Shown here piece after piece: positions 1 through 7,701 of a stretch of DNA of 64,000 bases. Origin of the DNA: Acidovorax sp. GTDB taxonomy: Bacteria > Pseudomonadota > Gammaproteobacteria > Burkholderiales > Burkholderiaceae_C. The stretch covers positions 1 through 64,000 of the forward strand of contig SDXZ01000017.1 of assembly GCA_004210805.1 (NCBI GenBank), in the 5' to 3' direction. Below the pieces are notes generated by a model. It was not told where the DNA came from and did not search any database. It saw only the letters and a list, made by a program, of their open reading frames with translations. The first letter of the stretch is position 1, and the number at the start of each line of letters is the position of its first letter. The position numbers were made by a program, and so were the translations under genes.

Positions 1-275
1 GGTCTATGGTGAATACACACCTGCACAGTCCCGCCGGTTCCCCGGGCCAACCTCCTGGTGGGGAAGTTGCTCTTATTGCACCAGACCCGGCCGGGTTTCG
101 CAAAGGAATTCACCCACAATTGGCCCGAAAGGGGAAATTCGTTGCAGTGTTGCAACATTCGACCGGAGCCCTGCAAAATCACGGCTTTGCCTTGCAAGAG
201 CCCAAAAAACAAGGCCTAGCACATGTATCCATGTGCAACTTGTGTTTCTGCACTATTGCCAACCTGAAAGCATCC
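1..275. other. upstream region of coq7
   Basis: An open frame runs upstream of coq7, but its translation resembles no Coq7 N-terminus, so I read this stretch as non-coding leader. It holds a perfect 7-bp inverted repeat, GCACATG / CATGTGC, at 219-236, about 40 bp before the coq7 start. This could be an operator or a hairpin. No convincing -35/-10 pair is visible. Confidence 0.4.
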
Positions 276-893
276 ATGGATTCTTTGTTAGTTGCCGCTG
301 ACCATGCTCTTCGCACGCTTTTCGCCGCCCCTCGGGCAGTAGAGCCGACGCCGGCGCACGGCATGGTGGAGCCCTCGCTGGACGCAGCCCAGAAGCGGCT
401 GGCAGGAGCGCTGATGCGTGTCAATCACGTGGGTGAGGTATGTGCCCAGGCGTTGTATACCGCCCAGGCCGCGGTGACGAAGGACGCTGGCTTGCGCGCC
501 CAATTGCTCGACGCGGCCCGCGAGGAGAGCGACCACCTCGCCTGGACGCAGCAGCGCCTGGATGCGCTGGGCGCACGGCCCAGCCTGCTGAATCCGCTGT
601 GGTTCACCGGGGCGTTTGCGCTCGGCCTCGTGACCGCCAGGATCAGCGACCGAGCGAGCCTGGGGTTTGTGGCCGAGACCGAAAAACAAGTGGCGGCACA
701 CCTGGAGAGCCACCTCAAACGCTTGCCGGAGCAGGATCTGCCGTCCCGCGCAGTGGTGGCCCGCATGAAGGATGACGAGGAGCGGCACGCCGCGCAGGCG
801 CGCGCCTCGGGAGCCATCGAATTGCCGGCCTCCGCCCGTGCCGCGATGAGGGCCGCGGCGAAGGTCATGACGACCACGGCGCACTACATCTGA
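276..893 (+). CDS. coq7: 2-polyprenyl-3-methyl-6-methoxy-1,4-benzoquinol hydroxylase (Coq7)
   Basis: A di-iron hydroxylase for a late ring hydroxylation in ubiquinone synthesis, acting at the inner membrane. The 205-residue protein shows the family's carboxylate and histidine ligands in two helical pairs: NHVGE with E54, REESDHL with E84 and H87, ETEKQ with E136, and EERH with E169 and H171. The start at 276 ([10 protein letters not shown]) matches the usual family length; the longer frame beginning at 6 would add 90 unrelated residues. The downstream gene is convergent, so coq7 appears monocistronic. Family assignment is firm; iron ligation is inferred from motif positions. Confidence 0.93.
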   Translation: MDSLLVAADHALRTLFAAPRAVEPTPAHGMVEPSLDAAQKRLAGALMRVNHVGEVCAQALYTAQAAVTKDAGLRAQLLDAAREESDHLAWTQQRLDALGARPSLLNPLWFTGAFALGLVTARISDRASLGFVAETEKQVAAHLESHLKRLPEQDLPSRAVVARMKDDEERHAAQARASGAIELPASARAAMRAAAKVMTTTAHYI

Positions 894-926
894 CGCGCAG
901 CCTGCCATAGGCACCCGCACCGGTTC

Positions 927-945
927 AGTGCAAAAAATCTGCACT
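927..945. terminator. possible bidirectional terminator hairpin
   Basis: Arms AGTGCA and TGCACT flank an A-rich loop, between the convergent 3' ends of coq7 and the OsmC-like gene. The stem is only 6 bp and there is no long T-run, so this is weak. Confidence 0.25.
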
Positions 946-977
946 TCGGTGTCACGACGCCTTGTGGCCCGCCCGTC

Positions 978-1427
978 TCAGGCCTCCACAACATCAAATC
1001 CGGTCGTGATCTCCGCAGTCTTGCCCAGCATGATGCTGGCCGAGCAGTATTTGTCGTGGCTCATGGCAATGGCGCGTTCCACTGCAGCGGCGGGGATGCC
1101 CTTGCCGGTCACAGTGAAATGCATGTGGATCTTGGTGAACACCTTCGGATCGACCTGCGCGCGCTCAGTGGTCAGCTTGACGCTGCAGCCCCGCACATCG
1201 TGCCGGCCCCGCTTGAGGATCAGCACCACGTCATAGGCGGTGCAGCCTCCCGTGCCCGCCAGCACCGTCTCCATGGGCCTAGGCGCCAGGTTCTGGCCGC
1301 CGTTGGCGGGATTCGCCGCGTCGGGCGCGCCGTCCATGGTCAGAACATGGCCGCTGCCGGTTTCCGCAACAAAGCCCATGCCAGAGCGCGTTCCGGCCCC
1401 GCCGGTCCAGCTGACTGTGCATTCCAT
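978..1427 (-). CDS. OsmC family peroxiredoxin-like protein
   Basis: A 149-residue OsmC/Ohr-fold protein. The family reduces organic hydroperoxides through two conserved cysteines. Here they are C62 in GGC following the TVLAGTGG turn, and C128 in HDKYCSA. The start at 1427 is set by an AAGGAG ribosome-binding site seven bases upstream; the longer frame to 1463 lacks one. The protein belongs to the YhfA-like subgroup by its PMETVLAGTGGC segment, so substrate and physiological role are less certain than for Ohr or OsmC proper. It is convergent with coq7 and divergent from the ilvA leader. Confidence 0.85.
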   Translation of the reverse strand: MECTVSWTGGAGTRSGMGFVAETGSGHVLTMDGAPDAANPANGGQNLAPRPMETVLAGTGGCTAYDVVLILKRGRHDVRGCSVKLTTERAQVDPKVFTKIHMHFTVTGKGIPAAAVERAIAMSHDKYCSASIMLGKTAEITTGFDVVEA

Positions 1428-1529
1428 TGATATTTCTCCTTGATGACGTCGTTTTTTCCGCACGGATCAGCCCGGCGAACTAAATTTGCTGTTGATTTTG
1501 CTGCATCGCAGCACGAGTCGCGCTAAACT

Positions 1530-1680
1530 TCACACCAAGCGCTGCTTTTCCAGCAATGGGCAAAGCAGATGGCAACCGGCCTCGAACACTGCTTCAGGCA
1601 CATGCCCCGCACCGATTGTCTCCTCCATCTCCTCAAAGGATGGATTCAGCCCCAGGTCTCACGACCCGGGGCTTTTTTTT
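1530..1680 (+). ncRNA. candidate small RNA or attenuated leader upstream of ilvA
   Basis: There is no convincing gene between 1428 and 1806, yet the stretch ends in the strongest intrinsic terminator of the window (1649-1680). A second hairpin, TCCATC / GATGGA, sits at about 1624-1644. A TAAACT hexamer at 1524-1529 might be a -10 element, but its only nearby -35-like match is 20 bp away. The layout fits a terminated small RNA or a premature stop in the ilvA leader. No leader peptide rich in Ile, Val or Leu codons is visible. The 5' end given is a guess. Confidence 0.3.
1649..1680 (+). terminator. intrinsic terminator upstream of ilvA
   Basis: A 10-bp stem with one A-C mismatch (GCCCCAGGTC paired with GACCCGGGGC) and a TCAC loop is followed directly by eight Ts. 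It lies 127 bp before the ilvA start and reads in the same direction, so it must end a short upstream transcript or attenuate ilvA. Confidence 0.8.
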
Positions 1681-1806
1681 GGCCGGCCCTTTCGTGGTGG
1701 CGCCCTCACCAGCGCGTTGCCGCGCCAGGGCCGCAAAAGTCGACGCCCTATGATGTGGGCCCCGCCATCTGGCGGCGCTCCACCGCCTGCACAGCCTGCC
1801 TCCGCC

Positions 1807-3369
1807 ATGTCCCAGCCTCTGACCCCCGCCGACTACCTCAAGAAGATCCTGACCGCCCGCGTCTACGACGTGGCCATCGAGTCGGCGCTGGAGCCCGCCC
1901 ACAATCTCAGCCGGCGCCTTCACAACAAGGTGCTTTTGAAACGCGAAGACCAGCAACCGGTGTTCAGCTTCAAGCTGCGCGGCGCCTACAACAAGATGGC
2001 GCACCTCACGCCCGAGCAGCTGGCGCGCGGGGTGATTTGCGCATCGGCCGGCAACCATGCCCAGGGCGTGGCCATCAGCTCCCGCAAGATGGGCGTGCGC
2101 GCCATCATCGTCATGCCCACGACCACGCCCAACATCAAGGTCGATGCGGTCAAGGAACTGGGCGGCGAAGTCGTGCTGCACGGCGAAAGCTATTTCGACT
2201 CGTACAACCACGCGTTGCAGTTGCAAAAAGAGCAAGGCCTGACCTTCGTGCACCCCTTCGATGACCCGGACGTCATCGCGGGCCAGGGCACCATCGCCAT
2301 GGAAATCCTGCGCCAGCTGCAAGGCCTGGGTTCGCAGAAGCTCGACGCCATCTTCGTCGCCATCGGCGGGGGCGGGCTGATCTCGGGCGTGGCCAACTAC
2401 ATCAAGGCCGTGCGGCCCGAGATCAAGGTCATCGGGGTGCAAACCTACGACTCCGACGCCATGCACCAGTCGGTGCAGGCCCATCAACGCGTCACGCTGG
2501 CCGATGTGGGCCTGTTCGCCGACGGCACCGCTGTCAAGCTGGTGGGCGAGGAAACCTTCCGCGTCGTCGCCAGCGGCCTGGTGGATGAGTTCATCACGGT
2601 GGACACCGACGCCGTCTGCGCTGCCATCAAGGACGTTTTCGTGGACACGCGCAGCATCGTCGAGCCCTCGGGCGCGATGGCCGTGGCCGCGATCAAGCAG
2701 TACGTGGACAAGAACAAGACCACGGGCGAGACCTACGCTGCCATTCTGTGCGGCGCCAACATGAACTTCGACCGCCTGCGCTTCGTGGCCGAGCGCGCCG
2801 AAGTTGGCGAAGAGCGCGAAGCCCTGTTCGCCGTGACCATCCCCGAAGAGCGCGGGAGCTTCCGGCGCTTTTGCGAAGTGGTGGGCGGCCTGCCCGGCGG
2901 CCCGCGCAACGTGACCGAATTCATCTACCGCATCAGCGACGCGGACCGTGCGCACGTGTTCGTGGGCCTGACCACGCAGGGCAAGGGCGAGTCCACCGAG
3001 ATCGCCAGCCACTTCGGCCAGCACGGTTTCGAGGCGCTGGACCTCACGCACGACGAGCTGGCCAAAGAGCATCTGCGCCACCTGGTGGGCGGCCATTCGG
3101 CGCTGGCGCAGGACGAGCGGATGATGCGCTTCACCTTCCCCGAGCGGCCCGGCGCGCTGCTCAAGTTTCTGAGCCTGATGCAGCCCACCTGGAACATCAG
3201 CCTGTTCCACTATCGCAACCAGGGCGCCGACTACGGCCGCATCCTCGTGGGCATGCAGGTGCCGGCCGAGGACAAGGCCGCGTTCGACGCGTTCCTGGCC
3301 ACGCTGGGCTACCCCTATGTGGAAGAGACGCTGAACCCGGCCTACCGGTTGTTTTTGCGCTCGAAATAA
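1807..3369 (+). CDS. ilvA: threonine ammonia-lyase, biosynthetic (IlvA)
   Basis: A PLP enzyme that deaminates threonine to 2-oxobutanoate, the first step of isoleucine synthesis. The 520-residue length fits the long, allosteric class. The catalytic domain shows the PLP lysine in FSFKLRGAYNKM (K56), the SAGNHAQG loop and the glycine-rich GGGGLISG phosphate-binding segment near residue 190. Two C-terminal ACT-like regulatory domains begin near residues 339 (LFAVTIPEERGSF) and 438 (MMRFTFPERPGAL); in the family they bind isoleucine and valine. The start at MSQPLTPADYL matches the family, and the longer upstream frame crosses the terminator and is rejected. Confidence 0.95.
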   Translation: MSQPLTPADYLKKILTARVYDVAIESALEPAHNLSRRLHNKVLLKREDQQPVFSFKLRGAYNKMAHLTPEQLARGVICASAGNHAQGVAISSRKMGVRAIIVMPTTTPNIKVDAVKELGGEVVLHGESYFDSYNHALQLQKEQGLTFVHPFDDPDVIAGQGTIAMEILRQLQGLGSQKLDAIFVAIGGGGLISGVANYIKAVRPEIKVIGVQTYDSDAMHQSVQAHQRVTLADVGLFADGTAVKLVGEETFRVVASGLVDEFITVDTDAVCAAIKDVFVDTRSIVEPSGAMAVAAIKQYVDKNKTTGETYAAILCGANMNFDRLRFVAERAEVGEEREALFAVTIPEERGSFRRFCEVVGGLPGGPRNVTEFIYRISDADRAHVFVGLTTQGKGESTEIASHFGQHGFEALDLTHDELAKEHLRHLVGGHSALAQDERMMRFTFPERPGALLKFLSLMQPTWNISLFHYRNQGADYGRILVGMQVPAEDKAAFDAFLATLGYPYVEETLNPAYRLFLRSK

Positions 3370-3370
3370 T

Positions 3371-3432
3371 GGTCAAAATAGCCTCTAGCGCTTGATTAAT
3401 AAGCACTAGTAGCTAGTAAAACAATAGCAAAC
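3371..3432 (-). repeat. family A repeat, copy 1 (intergenic)
   Basis: Lies between ilvA and cobS. Read on the minus strand it runs from TTTGCTATTG through CTAGCTACTAGTGCTTA to AAGCGCTAGAGGC, ending ATTTTGACC. It is a good match to the other intergenic copies and fills nearly the whole gap. Confidence 0.85.
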
Positions 3433-3447
3433 TTGCTCTAGCACGCC

Positions 3448-4254
3448 ATGCAAGCCCTGCGCCACTACCTGCTGGCCGTGCAGTTCTTCACCCGCATCCC
3501 GGTCACCGGCCGGCTGGCTGACTGGGTGGGTTTCAGCCCCGCCATGCTGCGGGCCAGCGCGGCGCACTTTCCGGGCATCGGGTGGCTGGCCGCGCTACTG
3601 TCGGTGGGCGTCTACACCGCCCTGCACTGGGCGCTGGCACCCAGCCCGTGGGCACCCGCCGTGGCCGCGGTGCTGTGTACCGTGGCCACGGTGCTGATGA
3701 CGGGCGGGTTCCATGAAGACGGGCTGGCCGATGTGGCCGACGGCCTGGGCGGCAGTGCCGACCGCGAGCGCGCGCTCGACATCATGAAAGACTCGCGCAT
3801 CGGTGCCTACGGCGCCATGGCGCTGGTGTTGGCGCTGCTGGCCAAACTCTGCCTGCTGTCGCTGCTGGGTGCGCACAGCCTGCTGGCCGCCACATCGGCC
3901 CTGGTGGGCGCGCACGTGCTGTCGCGCCTGTGGCCGCTGTTCATCGTGCGCAGCCTGCCGCATGTGGGCGACACCGCCCGCTCGAAAAGCAAACCGCTGG
4001 CCGACCAGATCTCGGGCGGCGCGTTGGCGGTTGCTGTTTTGTGGTGTTTTGTGCCCCTAGCGCTGGTGGTATATGCCCAATCAGCTCTCTATTTGATAGC
4101 ATCCATCGCCTTGAGCGCTGTGGCCGCCGCCTGGATGGCGCGCTGGTTTGCGCGCCGGCTCCAAGGCTTTACCGGCGACTGCCTGGGCGCCACGCAGCAG
4201 GTCAGCGAAATCGGCTTTTATCTGGGCGCGGCGCTGGCGCTGCGCTGGATGTGA
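3448..4254 (+). CDS. cobS: adenosylcobinamide-GDP ribazoletransferase (CobS)
   Basis: An integral membrane enzyme joining adenosylcobinamide-GDP to alpha-ribazole in the last steps of cobalamin assembly. The 268-residue protein has the acidic family signature TGGFHEDGLADVADGLGG at about 85-102 and several hydrophobic spans. Its stop overlaps the cobC start (TGATG), so the two are translated together. Residues about 198-219 are encoded by a family A repeat in antisense orientation (4041-4104), giving the segment PLALVVYAQSALYL. Identification is solid; the effect of the repeat-coded segment is unknown. Confidence 0.93.
   Translation: MQALRHYLLAVQFFTRIPVTGRLADWVGFSPAMLRASAAHFPGIGWLAALLSVGVYTALHWALAPSPWAPAVAAVLCTVATVLMTGGFHEDGLADVADGLGGSADRERALDIMKDSRIGAYGAMALVLALLAKLCLLSLLGAHSLLAATSALVGAHVLSRLWPLFIVRSLPHVGDTARSKSKPLADQISGGALAVAVLWCFVPLALVVYAQSALYLIASIALSAVAAAWMARWFARRLQGFTGDCLGATQQVSEIGFYLGAALALRWM
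4041..4104 (-). repeat. family A repeat, copy 2 (inside cobS)
   Basis: On the minus strand it reads GATGCTATCAAATAG, then GAGCTGATTGGGCATA, then AGCGCTAGGGGC and ACAAAAC. It lies antisense to cobS but leaves its frame open, using the same antisense frame as the dapF copy (both encode PLAL). Confidence 0.75.
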
Positions 4255-4895
4255 TGAAGGCGACAGGCACGGGCGCCGCGGCGGGCCCGTCCCACAGCCG
4301 CCGCCTCTGGCTGGTGCGCCATGCCGATCCGCTGGTGGCGCCTGGCACCTGTTATGGCGCGCTGGACATCCCCGCCGACGCCACCGCCACCCGCGCCGCA
4401 GCACAGCGTCTGGCCGCCGCCCTGCCCCCTCAAGCGGCTGTGTTTCACTCAACGCTACAAAGATGTGAGCAGCTTGCGCAGTCCCTGCAAGCGCTGAGGC
4501 CCGATTTGGCATCAAAACCCGACGCCCGCCTGCGCGAAATGAATTTCGGCACCTGGGAAGGGCAGGCCTGGGACGCCATCCCCCGCGCTGACATCGACGC
4601 CTGGACGGCCGCGTTTGCCAGCTACCGCCCGGGCGGCGGCGACAACCTGGCCTCGGTGCTGGCGCGCGTTGCCGATGCGCTGCGTTCCCATTGCGACACC
4701 GCCCAACGGACCCATGAACCCGCGCAGGATGTCGTGTGGATCACCCACGCGGGCGTGATCCGCTGCGTGGCTTGGCTGCAGGCCCAGGGCGACGTGCTGC
4801 CGCGCTCTGAAGAATGGCCCGTGGCCGCACCGGGCTGGGGGCAATGGGAGATCGCGCTTTTGCAAGCACCGCTCCAAGCGCGCTTCAACAATTAA
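4254..4895 (+). CDS. cobC: histidine phosphatase, probable alpha-ribazole phosphatase (CobC)
   Basis: A phosphoglycerate mutase-like phosphatase that probably dephosphorylates alpha-ribazole 5'-phosphate in the nucleotide loop pathway of cobalamin. The 213-residue protein has the catalytic N-terminal motif LVRHADP (R22-H23, with Ala in place of the usual Gly), the MNFGTWEGQAWD segment typical of CobC, and the second catalytic histidine in WITHAGV (H165). The start overlaps the cobS stop by one base. Residues about 66-88 (STLQRCEQLAQSLQALRP) are encoded by a sense family A repeat. The pairing with cobS supports CobC over a general phosphatase. Confidence 0.85.
   Translation: MKATGTGAAAGPSHSRRLWLVRHADPLVAPGTCYGALDIPADATATRAAAQRLAAALPPQAAVFHSTLQRCEQLAQSLQALRPDLASKPDARLREMNFGTWEGQAWDAIPRADIDAWTAAFASYRPGGGDNLASVLARVADALRSHCDTAQRTHEPAQDVVWITHAGVIRCVAWLQAQGDVLPRSEEWPVAAPGWGQWEIALLQAPLQARFNN
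4451..4517 (+). repeat. family A repeat, copy 3 (inside cobC)
   Basis: ACGCTACAAAG, then GAGCAGCTTGCGC, then AAGCGCTGAGGCC, ending GCATCAAAA. It is in sense orientation and read in the frame in which the consensus TAG would be a stop; here it is GAG. Confidence 0.75.
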
Positions 4896-4937
4896 GACGG
4901 CCCGCTCGCCCGGCCCGGGGACTCGCGCCGGCCTGAC

Positions 4938-5393
4938 TCAGTTCTTCAGGGGCATGTCCAGCGTGAGGGTGGCCGCGCCACCCATCGACCCACCCAGCTG
5001 CGCCTGGCGCGGACCCAGCGCCTGCAGCACCAGGCCTTCATCCACCGCAGCACCCACCCGGAAGGGCTTGGCCGGCTTGCCATCCACCGCGATCAGCGCT
5101 GCGCCGCCGCCACTGCTCCGGCCCGACAGCACTCCGATCAGCGCGAAGCGGCTGGCCAGCGTGGGTGCTGCCACTGCGGGCGCAGCACCCGCCACGGCCG
5201 GCACGGCGCCCAGCAAGCGGGCCAGGGCCTGGGCATCGGGCGACACCGCTGTCGGCACCATCACCGGGGCTGCCGCCCCAGCCGCGGGGGCCGACAGGCG
5301 CAAGCCCCAGAACACCACGCTGGCGCCCGCCGCGGCCCAAAGGGCCAAAGTCCCCAGGCGTACGCCCCATTTGCTGTGTGAATTGGTCACCAT
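4938..5393 (-). CDS. gspC: type II secretion inner-membrane protein GspC
   Basis: The T2SS clamp protein that links the inner-membrane platform to the secretin. The 151-residue protein has a short cytoplasmic N-terminus, one membrane span at about 13-34 (LGTLALWAAAGASVVFWGL), an Ala/Pro linker and a homology-region domain near 80-150 (FALIGVLSG ... GGAALIAVDGKPAKPFRVG). It ends without a PDZ or coiled-coil domain, as in short GspC proteins of Xanthomonas and Burkholderiales. The start at 5393 (MVTNSHSKWG) is the last methionine before the span. It is divergent from gspG across 58 bp, which must hold both promoters. Confidence 0.8.
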   Translation of the reverse strand: MVTNSHSKWGVRLGTLALWAAAGASVVFWGLRLSAPAAGAAAPVMVPTAVSPDAQALARLLGAVPAVAGAAPAVAAPTLASRFALIGVLSGRSSGGGAALIAVDGKPAKPFRVGAAVDEGLVLQALGPRQAQLGGSMGGAATLTLDMPLKN

Positions 5394-5451
5394 GCGGGGA
5401 TTATGATTCACTCGATCTGACACCGACCGACCACCCGAGAGACCGCCAGCA

Positions 5452-5904
5452 GTGAACACTTCCTTCCCTCTCCTCTTGCGCTCCGCCCGCCGCAGCCTGG
5501 CCCGGGGCTTCACCCTCATCGAGCTGATGGTGGTGCTCGTCATCATCGGCGTGCTGGCCGCCCTCATCGTGCCCAATGTTCTCGAGCGCGCCGACGACGC
5601 CCGCGTGACCGCCGCCCGCACCGACATCACCAACATCATGCAGGCGCTCAAGCTGTACCGCCTGGACAACCAGCGCTACCCCACGGCCGAGCAGGGCCTG
5701 CAGTCGCTGATCAACAAGCCCACCTCCGGCCCCGTGCCCAACAACTGGAAGCTCTATCTGGAGAAGCTGCCCAACGACCCCTGGGGCCGCCCCTACCAGT
5801 ACCTGAACCCCGGCATCAAGGGCGAGATCGACGTGATGTCGTTCGGCGCCGATGGGCAGTCCGGCGGCGAAGGCAAGGATGCGGACGTTGGCAGTTGGCA
5901 GTAA
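5452..5904 (+). CDS. gspG: type II secretion major pseudopilin GspG
   Basis: The major pseudopilin of the T2SS, assembled into the periplasmic pseudopilus. The prepilin peptidase site is RG|FTLIELMVV after G19, with the conserved Glu at mature position 5. A hydrophobic helix follows, then the GspG features RYPTAEQGLQSLI, NDPWGRPYQY and the C-terminal FGADGQSGGEGKDAD calcium-site region. Length is 150 residues, as usual for the family. The start is a GTG. It is the first gene of the gspG-E operon and is followed by two family C repeats before gspH. Confidence 0.95.
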   Translation: MNTSFPLLLRSARRSLARGFTLIELMVVLVIIGVLAALIVPNVLERADDARVTAARTDITNIMQALKLYRLDNQRYPTAEQGLQSLINKPTSGPVPNNWKLYLEKLPNDPWGRPYQYLNPGIKGEIDVMSFGADGQSGGEGKDADVGSWQ

Positions 5905-5910
5905 AGAATG

Positions 5911-5988
5911 GCCCCCACGCTCCCCACTGCGTGTGGTCGCTGCCCCCCAAGGGGGCGCGTTTCGCCTTGGGGCGGCCCGGCGGCGAAA
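5911..5988 (+). repeat. family C repeat, copy 1
   Basis: A GC-rich element starting GCCCCCACGCTCC and containing the hairpin core TGCCCCCCAAGGGGGC and TTGGGGCGGCCCGGCGG. It lies just after gspG and may act as a transcript-end or processing hairpin in the operon. Confidence 0.7.
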
Positions 5989-5993
5989 CCGTT

Positions 5994-6078
5994 GACCCCC
6001 ACAGTCGCGCACTGCGTGTCGCTCCCTGCCCCCCGAGGGGGCCGGGCCTTGCTTGGGGCGGCCCGGCGCGGCGGCCGC
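5994..6078 (+). repeat. family C repeat, copy 2 (tandem)
   Basis: A second copy in the same orientation directly after copy 1, with the same order of parts: ACTGCGTGTCGC, CCCCCCGAGGGGGC, TTGGGGCGGCCCGGC. Together the two copies fill the gspG-gspH gap. Confidence 0.65.
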
Positions 6079-6128
6079 ACGCCCTCGGGTGACGCCGCGA
6101 CCGTTGCAACCTCGCGTCGCATGAGCCC

Positions 6129-6560
6129 ATGAACCGCTCGCGCGGTTTCACTCTCCTTGAGTTGCTGGTCGTCATCAGCATCATCGCGCTGGCCACGGCC
6201 GGGGTAGGTGTGGCGATGCGCGACAGCGGGCAGACGCTGGTCGAGCGCGAGGCGGCCCGGCTGGCGGCGCTGCTCGAATCCGCGCGGGCCCAGTCGCGTG
6301 CCGGCGGCATGCCGGTGCGCTGGCGTGCCGATGCGCGCGGCTTTCGTTTTGAAGGGCTGGCGCCCAGCGCGCAGGCAGCCCTGCCCAGCCAATGGCTGGA
6401 CGCGGGCACCACGGTGCGCGTGCCGACGGTGCTGGTGCTCGGACCCGAGCCATTGATCGGCCCCCAGCAGGTGCTGATCACCCACCAGACGTACCCTGAC
6501 CGCACGCTGCGTGTGGCCACCGACGGCGTGCGGCCGTTCACTGTCGAGCCGGTCCAGTGA
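6129..6560 (+). CDS. gspH: type II secretion minor pseudopilin GspH
   Basis: A minor pseudopilin, part of the pseudopilus of the T2SS. It has a short leader MNRSRG with cleavage before FTLLELLVVI, Glu at mature position 5, then a GspH-type globular domain containing ESARAQSRAGGMPVRWR, ending in a beta-rich tail. Length is 143 residues. The stop overlaps the GTG start of gspI. The gap from gspG is unusually long for this operon because of the two family C repeats. Confidence 0.9.
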   Translation: MNRSRGFTLLELLVVISIIALATAGVGVAMRDSGQTLVEREAARLAALLESARAQSRAGGMPVRWRADARGFRFEGLAPSAQAALPSQWLDAGTTVRVPTVLVLGPEPLIGPQQVLITHQTYPDRTLRVATDGVRPFTVEPVQ

Positions 6561-6940
6561 ACACACGCCAGCAGTCGGCCTGTTGTACGCCCGAGCGCGG
6601 ATTCACGCTGGTGGAGGTGCTGGTCGCGCTCAGCATCGTCGCGATTGCGCTCATGGCGGGTCTTCAGGCCACCACCGCGCTCACACGCAATGCGCTGCGG
6701 CAGTCGGACATCGTGCTGGCCCAGCTGTGCGCCGAGAACGAGCTGGTGGCTGCACGCCTGTCGCGGCAGATGCCCAGCGTGGGCGACAGCACAGTCACCT
6801 GCGAGCAGGCCGGGCGGCAGCTGACTGTGGCCCTGATCGTGCGGCCCACGCCCAACCCAAGCTTTCGCCGAATGGACGCGCAGGTTCTGGATGGCGATAA
6901 CTCCATCCTGCGCATCTCGACCATCATCGGAAGGTACTGA
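6557..6940 (+). CDS. gspI: type II secretion minor pseudopilin GspI
   Basis: A minor pseudopilin that forms the tip complex with GspJ and GspK. The leader has 15 residues and is cut at RG|FTLVEVLVAL, with Glu at mature position 5. The helix is followed by the typical GspI stretch ALTRNALRQSDIVLAQLCAEN. Length is 127 residues. The GTG start overlaps the gspH stop, and the stop overlaps the gspJ ATG (ATGA), so translation is coupled on both sides. Confidence 0.92.
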   Translation: MNTRQQSACCTPERGFTLVEVLVALSIVAIALMAGLQATTALTRNALRQSDIVLAQLCAENELVAARLSRQMPSVGDSTVTCEQAGRQLTVALIVRPTPNPSFRRMDAQVLDGDNSILRISTIIGRY

Positions 6941-7701
6941 TGCTCCCCCTGAGTCGCCTTGGGCGCCATCCCCCTGAGGGGGGCGCCACCCGTGGCCTGG
7001 CAAAGCCAGGCCCACGGTGGCACTGGCGTGGGCGCGCGCCAGTTTCACGCGCCAGGGACTCGCGCGGATTCACGCTCGTCGAGCTGCTGCTCGCCATCGC
7101 CGTGATGAGCCTGCTGGCCATCCTCAGCTGGCGCGGGCTCGATGGCATGGTGCGGGCGCAAGAGATCACGCGGCAGCGGGCGGATGAGATGCTGGTGCTG
7201 CAGGCGGCCCTGGGCCAGTGGGGCACCGACCTGGATGCGCTGATGCCCATTGCCAACACCACACCGCTCGACTGGGATGGCCAGGTCTTGCGCATCACCC
7301 GGCGCAGCAGCGCCGTGCCCGACGAAGGCGCACTGGTGGTGGCCTGGACGGTGCGCGGCGCACAGGGTGCAGGCCGGTGGATGCGCTGGCAGTCGCCCCC
7401 GGTGCGCACCCGTGCCGAGTGGCAGGAAGCCTGGCAGCTGGCGGGCCAATGGGCACGCAGCCCCGGCGAGGCCGAGCGGCGCTACGAGACCACATTGCTG
7501 CCGCTCGAAAACTGGCAGATCTTTTATTACCGCGGCGGTGCATGGTCCAACGCGCTGTCGAGCAGCGGCGCCGGGTCAGGCAATTCGACCGCAATTCCCG
7601 ACGGCGTGCGCCTGCAGATCACGCTGCCGCCGGGCCAGGCCCTGGTGGGCCGGCTCACGCGCGACTGGGTGAGCCCGGTGCTGGGTGGGGGCAGAACATG
7701 A
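6940..7701 (+). CDS. gspJ: type II secretion minor pseudopilin GspJ with long repeat-coded leader
   Basis: A minor pseudopilin of the T2SS tip complex. The peptidase site SRG|FTLVELLLAI follows G43, so the leader is 43 residues, much longer than the 5-25 usual for pseudopilins. Most of that leader (LSRLGRHPPEGGATRGLAKP and on) is encoded by a family B repeat at 6944-7020. No alternative ATG, GTG or TTG lies between the repeat and the cleavage site, so the repeat is probably translated. The mature part of 210 residues is normal for GspJ. Start and stop both overlap neighbours (ATGA). Confidence 0.88.
   Translation: MLPLSRLGRHPPEGGATRGLAKPGPRWHWRGRAPVSRARDSRGFTLVELLLAIAVMSLLAILSWRGLDGMVRAQEITRQRADEMLVLQAALGQWGTDLDALMPIANTTPLDWDGQVLRITRRSSAVPDEGALVVAWTVRGAQGAGRWMRWQSPPVRTRAEWQEAWQLAGQWARSPGEAERRYETTLLPLENWQIFYYRGGAWSNALSSSGAGSGNSTAIPDGVRLQITLPPGQALVGRLTRDWVSPVLGGGRT
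6944..7020 (+). repeat. family B repeat, copy 1 (gspJ leader)
   Basis: CCCCCTGAGTCGCCTTGGG, CCATCCCCCTGAGGGGGG, GCCACCCGTGGCCTGGC, AAAGCCAGGCCCACGGTGG. It is translated as the GspJ leader and is closely related to the copy in gspK. Confidence 0.85.

Noticed and set aside
1428..1806. T-box or leader-peptide attenuator for ilvA
   Set aside because: No specifier loop or T-box sequence and no peptide rich in branched-chain codons; only the terminator is clear.
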